Positions 1-9,611 of a DNA stretch of 64,000 nucleotides are shown here, one piece after another (the stretch's first letter is position 1; each line of letters starts with the position of its first letter). Both the position numbers and the translations under genes were made by a program. This stretch comes from Pyropia yezoensis. Its lineage: Eukaryota; Rhodophyta; Bangiophyceae; Bangiales; Bangiaceae. The notes beneath the pieces are model-generated. The model did not search any database, was not told where the DNA came from, and saw nothing but the letters and a program-made list of their open reading frames with translations. Location of the stretch: positions 13,126,568 through 13,190,567 of the forward strand of contig CM020618.1 of NCBI GenBank assembly GCA_009829735.1. Reading direction: 5' to 3'.

Positions 1-681
1 CTCCATCGCCACCGTGTAGGTGAGGGCGTCCGCGTCGGGCGTCACCGCCGTGATGGTGCCCGTGCCGTCCACGTGGCCCTGCACAACGTGGCCCCCAAAC
101 CGGCCGTCTGCCGCGAGGCTCCGCTCCAGGTTGACCCCCCCGCCGGCGGCCAGGTCCCCCAGCGACGTGCAGCGGAGCGTCTCGGCGGCAAGGCCAAAGG
201 ATAGGTCTGCCACTGACCCGGCGGCGGCGCCCGCGCCCGCCGACACGGCGCTGTCGGCATCGTCCGACAGCGACGCGGGCGCGCCGTCGGCCACGGGTAC
301 GATGGCGGTCGCGGTGAGGCACACGCCATTGACGGCGACGCTGTCGCCGAGCGCCACCCCCTGCGCCGCTGTCCTTGCCCGCACCACCAGCGTGCAGCCG
401 CCGCCCGACGTGGCAATGTCCGCGTTGGTCAGCGACACGACCGTGCCCACCTCCTCGACAATGCCGGTAAAGACGGCGGTGGGCACATGGGGGGAGGAGC
501 GGCGATATGGAGAAGAGGGAGGGGGGGGAGGCACCGCGCGGCCGTGCCGAGGCGCCCACCGGGGGCGGCGGGCGGCAGCGGCGGCGGCGGGGAGGGGCAG
601 GGCGCGGCGGCTAAACGAAGACGCGGAAAGATGGGTGGCGGCCGGCGAAGCCACGAAGATGGGGGCGGGGAGGAACGCCAT
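1..681 (-). CDS. ribE: Riboflavin synthase (alpha-type), plastid-targeted, 5' part; 3' end beyond left edge
   Basis: Dismutates two 6,7-dimethyl-8-ribityllumazine molecules to riboflavin, the last step of riboflavin synthesis, in plants and algae located in the plastid. Reading leftward from the ATG at 681, about 78 residues rich in Ala, Pro, Ser and Arg (starting MAFLPAPIF) look like a transit peptide. Then comes the family's N-terminal signature, here VFTGIVEEVGTVVS, with the usual initiator Met replaced by Val because of the leader. The first lumazine-binding barrel follows, with GDSVAVNGVCLT and, near the edge, GGHVVQGHVDGTG. It has an Ala/Asp-rich insertion (around residues 133-150) not usual in the family. 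The second barrel lies outside the window. The start was chosen because it stands in a TTTGCCATGGCG context like that of the gene at 4618 and follows a pyrimidine-rich leader. Identification of the enzyme is firm; the leader is inferred. Confidence 0.9.
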   Translation of the reverse strand, partial: MAFLPAPIFVASPAATHLSASSFSRRALPLPAAAAAARRPRWAPRHGRAVPPPPPSSPYRRSSPHVPTAVFTGIVEEVGTVVSLTNADIATSGGGCTLVVRARTAAQGVALGDSVAVNGVCLTATAIVPVADGAPASLSDDADSAVSAGAGAAAGSVADLSFGLAAETLRCTSLGDLAAGGGVNLERSLAADGRFGGHVVQGHVDGTGTITAVTPDADALTYTVAME

Positions 682-2954
682 GGCAAATATGAAGGGAGAG
701 AAGTGGGGGGGATGTGAGGCAGGTGGTGGGGGACGGGTGGAGGTGGTGGAGGTGGTGGAGGTGGCGGGGAAGCCAACGCCGCCACGTCTTGCTGCAGACG
801 ACTGCCGGTCGCACCCAGCAGGGTAGGATGGACAGCCACGCGAGCAGCAGCCAGCTTCTGTGGCAACCAAGGCCAGCCACCGTGGATCACAATGACGTTC
901 TCGTGGCCGCAATGAGAGTTTTCCGTGACCCAACTCCTGCGTCAAAAGAACTGAAATCGATTCTTTTCCGAAGAATATTTGTAAATGTGAGGGTTTTGCC
1001 GTTCTGTATTTCAAGACAACCCAGCCCGATCTTGATTGGAGACCGCCACGAACCAGTGGACTTTCACAATGCACCTCTGTGAACATTTCCACTCCGTCTC
1101 GCGCGAATTTCGTCATCGGTCGATGACCGCTCACCGACGGCGCTTTGCGAGGCGTCGTCCTCAGTCTGCGCGCCTCGTCGAGTGCCGCCATGTCGCAGAG
1201 AACGGTGGGGGGGGGGGGCGTTGCAAGAACAGAAAACAACTGCCATCTTCGCCTGCACCTTCCGACCCCCCCCAGCAATCAGGCCCGCGCGCGCGGGGGC
1301 CTGCGGAGCGGGGTGCCCTGCTCCCGCGGCAAGATCAGAGCGCGCGCGTTATTCCCTTGTGAGAATCCCGGGCACTCCGTTCCTCGATGCAGTACGGTGC
1401 CCCACCTTCGTGGCTCGTGGCTGCCCACCTGACGGAAGGGTGGCACCTCCCTGGGCCATGCCGTGCGTAGGAGGGGATCCACATCCCCTACCGGCGTGGG
1501 CTGCGGGGCCAGCCGCCTTGGAGGACCGCCCGCGCCGCCGAGCGTTGGAAAGCCCAATCTCGCCTCGCTGATGGACTCGCCGCCGGTCGTCCCGCTCAAT
1601 CAACCAACTCACGGTCATCGTGCGCCCGCCCGTCACTGCTTTTTCCAACACGACAGTTGCCGCCCCGTTTCGAACATGCCCCCCCCGTCCTTCCGTGATC
1701 TGTCCTACATGGCCTGACGATCCCCTTCCATCCCCGTTCTGTTTCCTCTTTTCTCGGCATCCACCTTCCGTATCGTAGCACGTGGTGGTGGAATGTTAAC
1801 CAATGCTTTCAATGTGGACCGGGCCCGGATTGCGCACGGTGACCCCGTGGAGGCCGATTGTCTTGACACAGCGTTCTCCTTGCTTTCTTCCACGTAGTGC
1901 AACACACGCACTATCTATGCTACAACCATCAGCTGCTCACAGACGACGAAGAACAGAGTCTTCACCTGGTGAACAAAGAACTGTGGCCTGCAAGCGTGTG
2001 CTTCTTGCCTTCCGTGTCTGTTTTATGCCCAGAAGTATCCTTTTTCAGGGGCTGAGAAGGTCCCCCAGTCACCCAACGATGAGAAGGGTATTTCCATGCT
2101 TTCTCCTCCGCGTATGATTGGTGTTACGATGGAATACTCCCATGTCATTGGCGTACAACTGGTCGACATTGCCGCTTTCACATTCAGCACCTTCTCGTGC
2201 GTGTGTCTCGGCCAGAGCAACAATACCGAGAAAAAAAAAATGCGTTGTGCTGCTCACTGCGAGGGCGTTTTAATGGTGTTTTTTGACCCTCACAGCGACA
2301 AGGTCGACGACGGCAGGTGACGTATTGGTCAACATTCCGCCAGCACGTGCTATCTGCCTGTCGTTCCCGCCGTGTCCATCGTGAACATGGCGCTTTACAG
2401 TCTTTCTCCATTATTGGGCACCCTTTGTGGCGACCGTAAGCCCAAAGATTGTAACTTGATTCCGCCCTCTGATTGGTCAGTGACAACGATCGAATGCTGA
2501 CACATGCGTTGATCGCACCGTAGAGGTCGGTCGACCGGCACTGGTTACTAGACACCGTGCCCAAGAAAAGATGTCACAGCAATGGAGAAAGACTGTATCC
2601 CACTTCCCGTGACGAAATTGTATTTCAGTATGTCCGTGTGTTTTTTCTTCACGCCTGTTGTCAATTATGCTCTTTGCTCTCATTTTTGTGCAACCACCAG
2701 ATGACCCATCCACTGGTGGCTATGTACTCAAGCTTTTCGCTTAAGGCGCAACGTTCGAGCGACTGGCGACGCGCGAGCCGGCCTGTCTTGCCTCTGCGGC
2801 CGCCATGGCCTTCGTGGTCAAGACGCTGTCCGCCCTCCCCTCTGGCCCCCGCTCTCTGCCCAACCCCCCGCCTCTACCCCTCTGACCCGCTCCCCCTGCC
2901 CAATAACCCCCCCCTACTTCTGCGGGGTGGTGCCAACGACCGCTGCAGGCGACC
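682..2954. other. Intergenic DNA, no gene recognised
   Basis: This stretch begins as the probable 5' flank of the riboflavin synthase gene. The part from about 900 to 2700 is clearly less GC-rich than the coding DNA around it. Short open frames occur on both strands but none has a recognisable motif, transit peptide or consistent codon bias. I saw no tRNA, snRNA or rRNA signature and no clear repeat. Confidence 0.5.
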
Positions 2955-3990
2955 ATGCCGTCGCGGCGGTGCCGGTGGTGCCTGCACCGGCTGGTCACCG
3001 CCGTCGCTGCCACCGCCGCCGCTGCCGTCATTGCCGCCGCCGCCGTCGCCCGCCCGGCTGCGGGCTGGTGGTCTGACGCGACGGGCTGTGGGCCTGGCGG
3101 GGAGTGCGCGCGCCTGCTCGACAGTTGTACGTGGGGGGGGGGGGGGGAAGCCCTTGAGCTTTTTTTTATTTTTGTCTCCTCGGTTGCTGCGAGTGGGCAT
3201 GATGGGAAAAGGGTTGAGCCACCACCAGGGTGAGCTGAAGCTGGGTTTCACTCATGTCAGAACATGCCGCTGCTCCCTGTCTTTTGTTCTTTTGGCTGGC
3301 TACTGAACGCGCGCCCCTGCCTTATTCCCCCGTTGCGTTGTTCTTCTCACTGTTCCGTCGTTGCGTGCTTCCCCCACCCCCCCCCCCTCCCCCCCCCCCG
3401 TCTCGGCAATTGCGGCGTCCCCCCCCTGCGTTGCCCTCTACGCAACCGGCGGGTGCCCCCCCCCCTGCGCGCGCTCCCTCCACGCGCTCGTCTCCCGCCG
3501 CGGCTGGGCCACCTGCATCGACCGGTGCGACGAGGTGGGTGGGGTGCTCGCCGCCGCCGCCGGCTGGGCCCGCCTCTGCGCCGCGTGGGCGGGGCGGGGG
3601 GAGGCGGCCGAGGCGGCGGCGGCGGCGGCAGCAGCGGCGGCCGGGGCGGACGGGGGCGGCCGCGCGCCGCCGCCGCTGCCGCCGCCACGGGCCCCCGGAG
3701 GGGAAGGGGGGAGCGGGGGGGTGCCGCCCGGCGGTGGCGCTCCTGGCGGTGGGGGGGGGGTGGGGCGGCTGTGGGGGGGGGGAAGCGCCGCTTCCGTTGC
3801 CGCCGCCGCTGCTCGGACCGCACGGGCCAGGCTGCTGCCGGCCGGGGTGCGGAAGGGAGGGGGCGGCGCGGCAAGGTGGGCCGGCGGGCTGGTGTGGGTG
3901 GGGGGAGGGGTCATCGTGTTGGCCGCTTGCTGCTGGCTGCTCGCCCGCATCGCGGGGGGCAGCCGTGGCGGTCACCGCCGCCGGGACTGA
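2955..3990 (+). CDS. Candidate small secreted or membrane protein (weak, structure unresolved)
   Basis: Two open frames, in different phases, together would suit a small type I membrane protein. The first, from an ATG at 2955, begins with a basic stretch and a long Ala/Val hydrophobic run like a signal peptide, followed by Cys-containing sequence (TGCGPGGEC). The second, ending at 3990, has more Cys (GGCPPPC, TCIDRC), a Gly/Ala/Pro-rich middle, a hydrophobic helix (GGGVIVLAACCWLLARI) and a short Arg-rich tail. A GTACGT donor-like site lies at 3127, but the nearest strong acceptor at 3260 would create a stop, so I cannot give a splice model. Long G and C homopolymers between the two parts may hide base-count errors. 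No family is recognised; both frames could be chance in GC-rich DNA. Confidence 0.25.
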
Positions 3991-4617
3991 CAGGCTGGTG
4001 GGTAGGGGCTTTGGGGGTGCAGGGGAAATGGGCGCGCACCTCCGGCTGCTCGCCCCTGGCGTCAGGGGCGGCGACTGCCAGCATTGCACCCCCGCCGCCG
4101 CCGCCGTCACCACCGCCGCTCCCGCCGCCGCCGCGCCTGTCGCTGCCGGGGGTTATCGCGAGCGCCGTCGTCCGCCGCCGACCTTCCTCCGGGTGCGAAG
4201 GGTTCCCCTCAAATCCCCTCCCCAGTGGGAAGCGCCACCTCTGCTGTGAGACGTTGAGGTGGGTCTGTTAACGTCCCCCATGGGATGGTGGTGGTGGTGG
4301 TGGTGAGAGGGATGTGCAAAGCGGCTTTGGCGTGGGACGGGCGAGCGGCTGAACAGAACGAGCCTCGCAGTGTCGAAAACGCCAAATTTCTGTGGAGCAC
4401 ATCTTGTTTTCGTGGCGTGTCCCGCGGGCCACACAGATCTCCACCAACACCGCCGTCGGCCCCATCCCCAGAGACCTCCACGGCGCCGTTCCCCTTCGTG
4501 CCTGACCACCACCAGAGCATCCACTGGCCCCCCTCCTCCCACCGTTGCGGTCACTTGACCCTCTCTCTCCTCCCTCTTTGTATTTCTCTCTGCCTTTGTC
4601 TGACCTTTGCTGCCGCC

Positions 4618-5961
4618 ATGGCGTTCCTCCCCCCCCCAGTGCTGCTCACCCGCCGGCCGGCGGCGTTGACAGTGGCCGGCCGCCGCGCCGCGTGTCGGCC
4701 GTCAGTGACCCGCCGCCCCCACCGGGTGGCGAGGCGGGGTGGTGGTGCGCCCGTGCAGCCGTCGGCGTCTGCCGACACCCCCCCCACGCCGCCTGCCGCC
4801 GCCGCGGCGCCCACCGCGGACGCCATCCCCGGCCTGGCGGCGGCGCTCGCCGCCTACATTACCGACACGGCGGGCGTGCCGACCGCTGCGCCGGCGCTGT
4901 CGCCCCTCCTCCACGCCCTCTACCTCCGCCAGGGCTACGCACCCGTCCCCCCAGACGCCGCCCGCGCGTACAACATCCACCCGCTGGTCATCCCGCTGGG
5001 CGTTCGCGCCGCCAGCGGGGCGGGGACGGGGGCGGGGGCGGGGGGGGAGATTGTCGGCCTCCTCCGGTGGCCGACGCCCACCCCGGGAGTGCCCCTGCCA
5101 GTGGTGACCACCGGCTCCACCGGCGGCGCCGCCGCTGCACAGCTGGTGCACGTCGCCACGTCTGCGGCACAGTACGTGCACCGGGCGGCGGCGGTGGCCG
5201 ACGATGCGGGCGACGTGCGGGCAGCCGCCGCGCTCATTGTTGCCACGGCCGACAGCGCGGCGCACGGCTTCCCGCCCGCGGCGGTGTACACCCCCGGCGC
5301 GGTGGCGGCGCTGGGCATGGGCATTGAGCGGTACTGCCTGCTCAAGGTGGGGCCGTTTATGGACCTCTACCGGGGGCTCGCCGCGTTCCACGCCGCCAAG
5401 GCAGACGACTCGTCGGCGTTGGTGACGTGCGAGCGGGCGGCGGCGGCGTTTGTCGGCTGGGGCGCCATGCACGTCTACCACTCGGGCGTGCTGACGGGTA
5501 TGGGCCGGGCGCTCGAGGCGCGCGACGCTGCGCGGGCGGCGCTGCAGCTGCCGCTATGGACGCTCGGGCCCGCGCCGCTGTCCACGGCAGGGGCGATGAC
5601 GGGCGGGGGTGCGGGTAAGGGGTTTGACACGGGCGCAAAGGGCGCCGCCGCCGGCACCGCGACGGCCGGGGGGGGCGGCGGTGGCCCCATTGCAGACGTG
5701 GCGGTGGCCGCCGGCTACACGGGCGTCGACAGTCTCCGCCGCATTTACGAGCGGATGGCCGGGGATGAGCGGCTGGAGGAGATTGCAGAAGGCAAGGAGG
5801 TGGGCCAGGTGGCCCTGGACCGCGCCGCCTACGCGATGGACGCCGCGGCCATTCGCGCCGAGCTCGGCACCGGGGAGGGGTGGAACGCGGTGCGGGAGGA
5901 ACTTGCGGCGCTGTACGAGGTGGGGCGGCTGGAGGGGGTGGCCGCGTTCTTGAGGGCCTAA
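4618..5961 (+). CDS. Plastid-targeted conserved protein of unknown function
   Basis: A 447-residue protein starting at an ATG in a GCCGCCATGGCG context after a CT-rich leader. The open frame extends further upstream, but the start is placed here because the next 45 residues (MAFLPPPVLLTRRPA...) look like a plastid transit peptide closely similar to that of the riboflavin synthase gene at 681. The mature part has an Ala-rich helical region, a segment with LLHALYLRQGYAP and YNIHPLVIPL, then VGLLRWPTPTPG and a region resembling a helical bundle. A Gly-rich linker (about residues 320-358) and an acidic helical C-terminus follow. The IHPLVIPL and LLRWPT blocks remind me of plastid proteins annotated 'seed maturation-like' in plants, but I recall this only loosely. 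No catalytic motif is visible. It is transcribed towards the convergent helicase gene, about 290 bp away. Confidence 0.75.
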   Translation: MAFLPPPVLLTRRPAALTVAGRRAACRPSVTRRPHRVARRGGGAPVQPSASADTPPTPPAAAAAPTADAIPGLAAALAAYITDTAGVPTAAPALSPLLHALYLRQGYAPVPPDAARAYNIHPLVIPLGVRAASGAGTGAGAGGEIVGLLRWPTPTPGVPLPVVTTGSTGGAAAAQLVHVATSAAQYVHRAAAVADDAGDVRAAAALIVATADSAAHGFPPAAVYTPGAVAALGMGIERYCLLKVGPFMDLYRGLAAFHAAKADDSSALVTCERAAAAFVGWGAMHVYHSGVLTGMGRALEARDAARAALQLPLWTLGPAPLSTAGAMTGGGAGKGFDTGAKGAAAGTATAGGGGGGPIADVAVAAGYTGVDSLRRIYERMAGDERLEEIAEGKEVGQVALDRAAYAMDAAAIRAELGTGEGWNAVREELAALYEVGRLEGVAAFLRA

Positions 5962-6252
5962 ATGGACAGGCGCCACGCCGCCGTCTGCCCCCTCAGCGCG
6001 CTGGCTACGGGGGCGCACCGTGACGCATGCAAGGGGGCGGGAGGGGGCACCGTGACGGGTGCGCGGGGGCCGAGCAGGGAATGACAAGCAATTGCGGCAG
6101 CCAGCCGTGGGGGAGGGGAACGGACCACCAACCGGCCCGGACCGCGAGGGCTCCTGCCCCCCCTTTGAACTCCGAATATGCAGATGACCAGACCGTAGGA
6201 GCAGACGACCACAGGTAACAGAACAATCCACAGAAGCGAAAAGGGACACTCT

Positions 6253-7959
6253 CTAATAGCGCCGTTTCTTCGCCTTGTCCCCCGCCCGCCCGCCCCGCCC
6301 GCGGGCCCCCTCCATACCCGACAGCACCCCCTTGACGCGCTCCCCGTCAAGCGCCGCCACGTCCGCGTCAGCCGCGTAGGCCCCCCGGCGCTTATTGATG
6401 CCCTTGGCCGCCCCCCCCCCGCGTCCCCCCCCACGGCCGCCGCCCCCCCGCGACGCCCGCTCCCGGCGGGCCTCTTCCGCCTCACGGAGCTCGGCGGCGG
6501 CGTAGCGCTGCGCCTCGGCCACCCGCTCAGCAAGGAGGAGGACCGTCGCCTCGTCGGCGTCGTATTTGGGGAGCTTCTTGCCAATGAGCCCCTCCACGCG
6601 CTGGAAGTTCTCCACGTCGTACTGGGAGACGAGGCTCACCGCCAGGCCCGACCGGCCCGCACGGGCGGTGCGGCCGACCCGGTGGATGTAGTCCTTGCCG
6701 TAGCTCGGCACGTCAAAGTTGATGACGGCGTCCACCGACGGGATGTCGAGGCCCCGGGAGGCCACGTCCGTCGCCACCAGCACCGCCCGCTCGCCAGCCT
6801 TGAACTTGCCCAACGCCTCGAGGCGGGCGCTCTGCGCGAGGCCCCCGTGGATGGCGGTGGCGGCGTAGCCGAGCGCGCGCAGCATCAGCGCCAGGCGCCC
6901 CGCCGTGGCCTGCGTGTCGACAAACACAATGGCCGTCTTGCCACCGAGCGAGTGGAGGATGTAGGCGAGGTAGCAGTCCTTGTGCTTGGCGGGCATAAAC
7001 GCAAACGACTGGACGAGCGTCGCCACCGTCCCGTACTTGTCCGACACGGACACCTTGGCGGGCTTGACGAGGCAGGCGCGCTGGAGCTTGCGCACCTGCG
7101 ACGTCATGGTGGCGGAAAAGAGGAAGGTGCGGCGCTCCCGCGGGAGGACGCTCAACACCGCGTCAATCTCCGCCTCAAAGTCCATGTTCAGCAGCCGGTC
7201 CGCCTCGTCCAGCACCAAAAACCGCACGGAGCGCATGGAGAAGCCCTTGGTGTGCTCCAGGTGGTCCACCAGCCGCCCCGGCGTCGCAACGACCACGTGT
7301 GGTCGCTTGGCCAGCGCTACCGCCTGCTCCATCATGTCCTCCCCGCCCGTCAGGGTGACGACGCGGACGCCCAGGTCGCCGCCGAGCGCCACAAAGACGT
7401 GCGCAATCTGCACGGCCAGCTCCCGCGTCGGCGCCATGACCACCGCGTAGGGAGTGCCCGCGGCGGGGCCCGCGTCGAGGAGCGCCTGGAGGATGGGCAG
7501 GGTGAAGGCGGCGGTCTTGCCGCTGCCCGTCTGGGCCAGCCCAATCACGTCCCGGCCGGCCAGCGCCAGCGGCAGCGCCTCGGCCTGGATGGGAGTGGGC
7601 TTGGTAAAGTTGAGCCGCGTACACGCGTCGACCAGCTCTGCACACACGCCAGCCTCGGCAAAGGTGGCGGGGGGGGGTGGCGCCGCCGCCGCCGCCGCCG
7701 CCAAAGACGCGGCAGGGGTGGTAGAGGGGGCGGTGGTGGCGGCAGGGGGGGTGGAGTTGTGACCCCCCTGCCGCGGCGGGACGGGCACACCGGCAGCGGG
7801 CGCCGGGGCGGGCGCCCCGCCGCCGGCGTCCGCGTCGGCGTCGGCCGCGCCGGCCGCAGCAGCCCGCGGCGTGGCGGCCTTGGCGTTGGCGGGCGCAGCA
7901 GCAGCTGAACCCGCCCCCGCCGTGGGGTCGGCCGCGGCCGCTGGGCGGGCGGTGCCCAT
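6253..7959 (-). CDS. RRP3: DEAD-box RNA helicase, DDX47/Rrp3 type
   Basis: ATP-dependent RNA helicase of the Rrp3/DDX47 group, which acts in the nucleolus in processing of 18S pre-rRNA. With the start at 7959 the protein has 568 residues. An Ala/Pro/Gly-rich N-terminal extension of about 95 residues is followed by the Q motif (NFTKPTPIQ), motif I (AQTGSGKT, about residue 143), PTREL, VLDEADRLL (about 249), SAT (about 280), and in the second RecA domain VATDVASRGLDIP and HRVGRTARAGR (about 425). The blocks around FVDTQATAGR and SQYDVENFQR are typical of Rrp3/DDX47. The C-terminal tail is rich in RGG repeats and Lys, as in RNA-binding nucleolar proteins. The frame stays open to 8226, but the extra part is preceded by a CT-rich stretch resembling a 5' leader, so I use MGTARPA as start. 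All helicase motifs are present. Confidence 0.92.
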   Translation of the reverse strand: MGTARPAAAADPTAGAGSAAAAPANAKAATPRAAAAGAADADADAGGGAPAPAPAAGVPVPPRQGGHNSTPPAATTAPSTTPAASLAAAAAAAPPPPATFAEAGVCAELVDACTRLNFTKPTPIQAEALPLALAGRDVIGLAQTGSGKTAAFTLPILQALLDAGPAAGTPYAVVMAPTRELAVQIAHVFVALGGDLGVRVVTLTGGEDMMEQAVALAKRPHVVVATPGRLVDHLEHTKGFSMRSVRFLVLDEADRLLNMDFEAEIDAVLSVLPRERRTFLFSATMTSQVRKLQRACLVKPAKVSVSDKYGTVATLVQSFAFMPAKHKDCYLAYILHSLGGKTAIVFVDTQATAGRLALMLRALGYAATAIHGGLAQSARLEALGKFKAGERAVLVATDVASRGLDIPSVDAVINFDVPSYGKDYIHRVGRTARAGRSGLAVSLVSQYDVENFQRVEGLIGKKLPKYDADEATVLLLAERVAEAQRYAAAELREAEEARRERASRGGGGRGGGRGGGAAKGINKRRGAYAADADVAALDGERVKGVLSGMEGARGRGGRAGDKAKKRRY

Positions 7960-9611
7960 GACCAGGGGCGGAGCGGCTGCGCGGGCAGGCCTCGGGGCAC
8001 CAACGGGTATTGCCTCGTTGGGAGGGAGAGCGCGGGCCAGCAAACAAGAAGGAGAGAACGGGGGAGGAGGGGCGAGCCGAGGAAGGGGGTGAGCAGGCAA
8101 TAACCAACTTGGTGGGGCGCAACGAAACAAACGCCCGTGGCCGTAGCGGAAGAAGCGCGCTCTGCACCACTGTGAGGGCGAGCTGCGACGGCGACGAAGG
8201 GAAATGGGGTCAACGGCGGCGCACACGGCGGTCTCGTGGTCTCCTCAACGGACGTGTGACTCGACAATGCCGGTGAAATGTGCATTGAGGATCACCACAA
8301 GTGGGAATCCACAAGCAGTTTCGAAATCAGATCGCGATAAAAATATCGAGGTAAGTACTGATGGCCTTACATCAGGTGGACCCACGACTGGCCTCGAACC
8401 CCGTTAGGGCGACATTTCTATAGTTCGTCCCGTAAAAAGTGGACGTTCTCGTGTCATGATCATGTCAAATTTTGGCCACTGGACCAACCAAACCCACACT
8501 GCACGACCCGTGCACGTCCACTTTTTACGGGACGCACAATAGACCAGCCACGTAATGTAGCCCTGTGGGGGCACCGCACAACCAATCACAGGTGGCCTCC
8601 CAGGCTCGACTCGATCAGAGGGGCGGCGGGTCTGGTCGCGGTGCTCGGACGACGGGCGGTGTCAGAGACTTTACAGAGCGCCTCGACCCGCACTGGCGGC
8701 GAGCGTGCGAATGCAGATGACCGAACGGGGGGAGGGCGGCGTCAACGCCAGCACCCCACAGCCGCCGCATCCGGTCTGGCTTTTCCTTACAGCGGTGCGG
8801 CGGCGGCCACGGCCGCGGCGACGTGCACGCGCACACGCGCCGCTCGAAAGGGGTGGTGGGTGGGCGGGGTGGGGTTGTGGGGCCCACGCGGTGCAGGGGG
8901 GGGGGTGTATGTACCTAGCGTGGGGGGGAGCACGACAGGAGGGTGACGCGCGGCGGTCGTAGGGCTGCCGTCGGCGCCGCGGCTGCCGGCGGCGGCGGTT
9001 GTCGCGCCCCCGTCGGCTCTGCCCCCGCCCCCCAACCCCCCCCCCCGCCACGGACCACCCGCCCGCCCGCCCACCCGGTCGCACCGCCCGCGGCCGCGCT
9101 TCCGGCTGTCGTGTGTTTGCATGGTCGGCCACCCCCCCCCCCCCCCCCCCCCCCCCCGCGCCTCCGCAACGGCGGCGACGGTGTGCTTGTTGCGACGCGG
9201 CGGTGCCCCCTTCCTATTCCCCCTCTGGCGGCCAGCGGCGGGCGGTGGGGACGGCGTTCAACGTTGGCGGGACGGTGCCGGGCAGGCGCCGCGTGGTGGG
9301 CCGTGCGTGGGCGCCGGCGGGTGGGTGCCCCGCCGCGCTGGTGCGCGCCTGCAGGGCGCGCAGGGGCTTGCGGCGTGTTGGCGGTGGCGGCCGGCGTTCC
9401 CGCAATCCATCTTTATTCGTCCTCCCCCACACCCGCCCCTCTGCCGACCGACCCCCCTCCCCGCCCCCCCCTTTTCGCCTCCCACCCCGTACCTGTGGCC
9501 TGTCTTCCCCCCCCCCTGTCCTGCGTCTCCTTCCCCCCCCCCCCCCCCCCTTCCCCAACGTTACCGTCGCCCCCTCCTTCGCTGCGTCCGCCTGGTCGCC
9601 CCCGACGCGCC
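7960..9611. promoter_or_regulatory. Divergent intergenic region between helicase and ubiquitin hydrolase genes
   Basis: Holds the 5' flanks of the minus-strand helicase and plus-strand ubiquitin hydrolase genes. Both starts are preceded by CT-rich leaders on their own strand. A small TA-flanked inverted-repeat element lies in the middle (8421-8539). A run of 26 C residues lies at 9132-9157, and further C-rich tracts precede the hydrolase start. I saw no convincing TATA box or other gene; open frames here are by-products of the GC-rich composition. Confidence 0.45.
8421..8539. mobile_element. Tc1/mariner (Stowaway-like) MITE
   Basis: A 119-bp element with terminal inverted repeats of about 26 bp, which are perfect over the inner 21 bp (8426-8446 against 8514-8534, core CGTCCCGTAAAAAGTGGAC) and differ at two outer positions. 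It is flanked on both sides by the dinucleotide TA (8419-8420 and 8540-8541), as expected for the TA target duplication of Tc1/mariner elements. The core resembles the CGTCCC terminal signature of plant Stowaway MITEs. The 67-bp interior has no coding capacity, so movement would need a transposase from elsewhere. It could instead be a simple hairpin; the flanking TA pair favours a MITE. Confidence 0.6.

Noticed and set aside
3127-3260. Intron GTACGT to CATGTCAG joining the two membrane-protein frames
   Set aside because: The junction would create a stop codon, so this splice is not supported.
3254-4249. Long plus and minus frames rich in Pro, Arg, Gly and Ala
   Set aside because: Open frames on both strands and in several phases follow from extreme GC content; no conserved block except the weak candidate listed.
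8385-8415. Minus-strand GGTTCGAGGCC, matching a tRNA B box
   Set aside because: The neighbouring bases do not form a T-stem, and no anticodon arm or acceptor stem could be folded.
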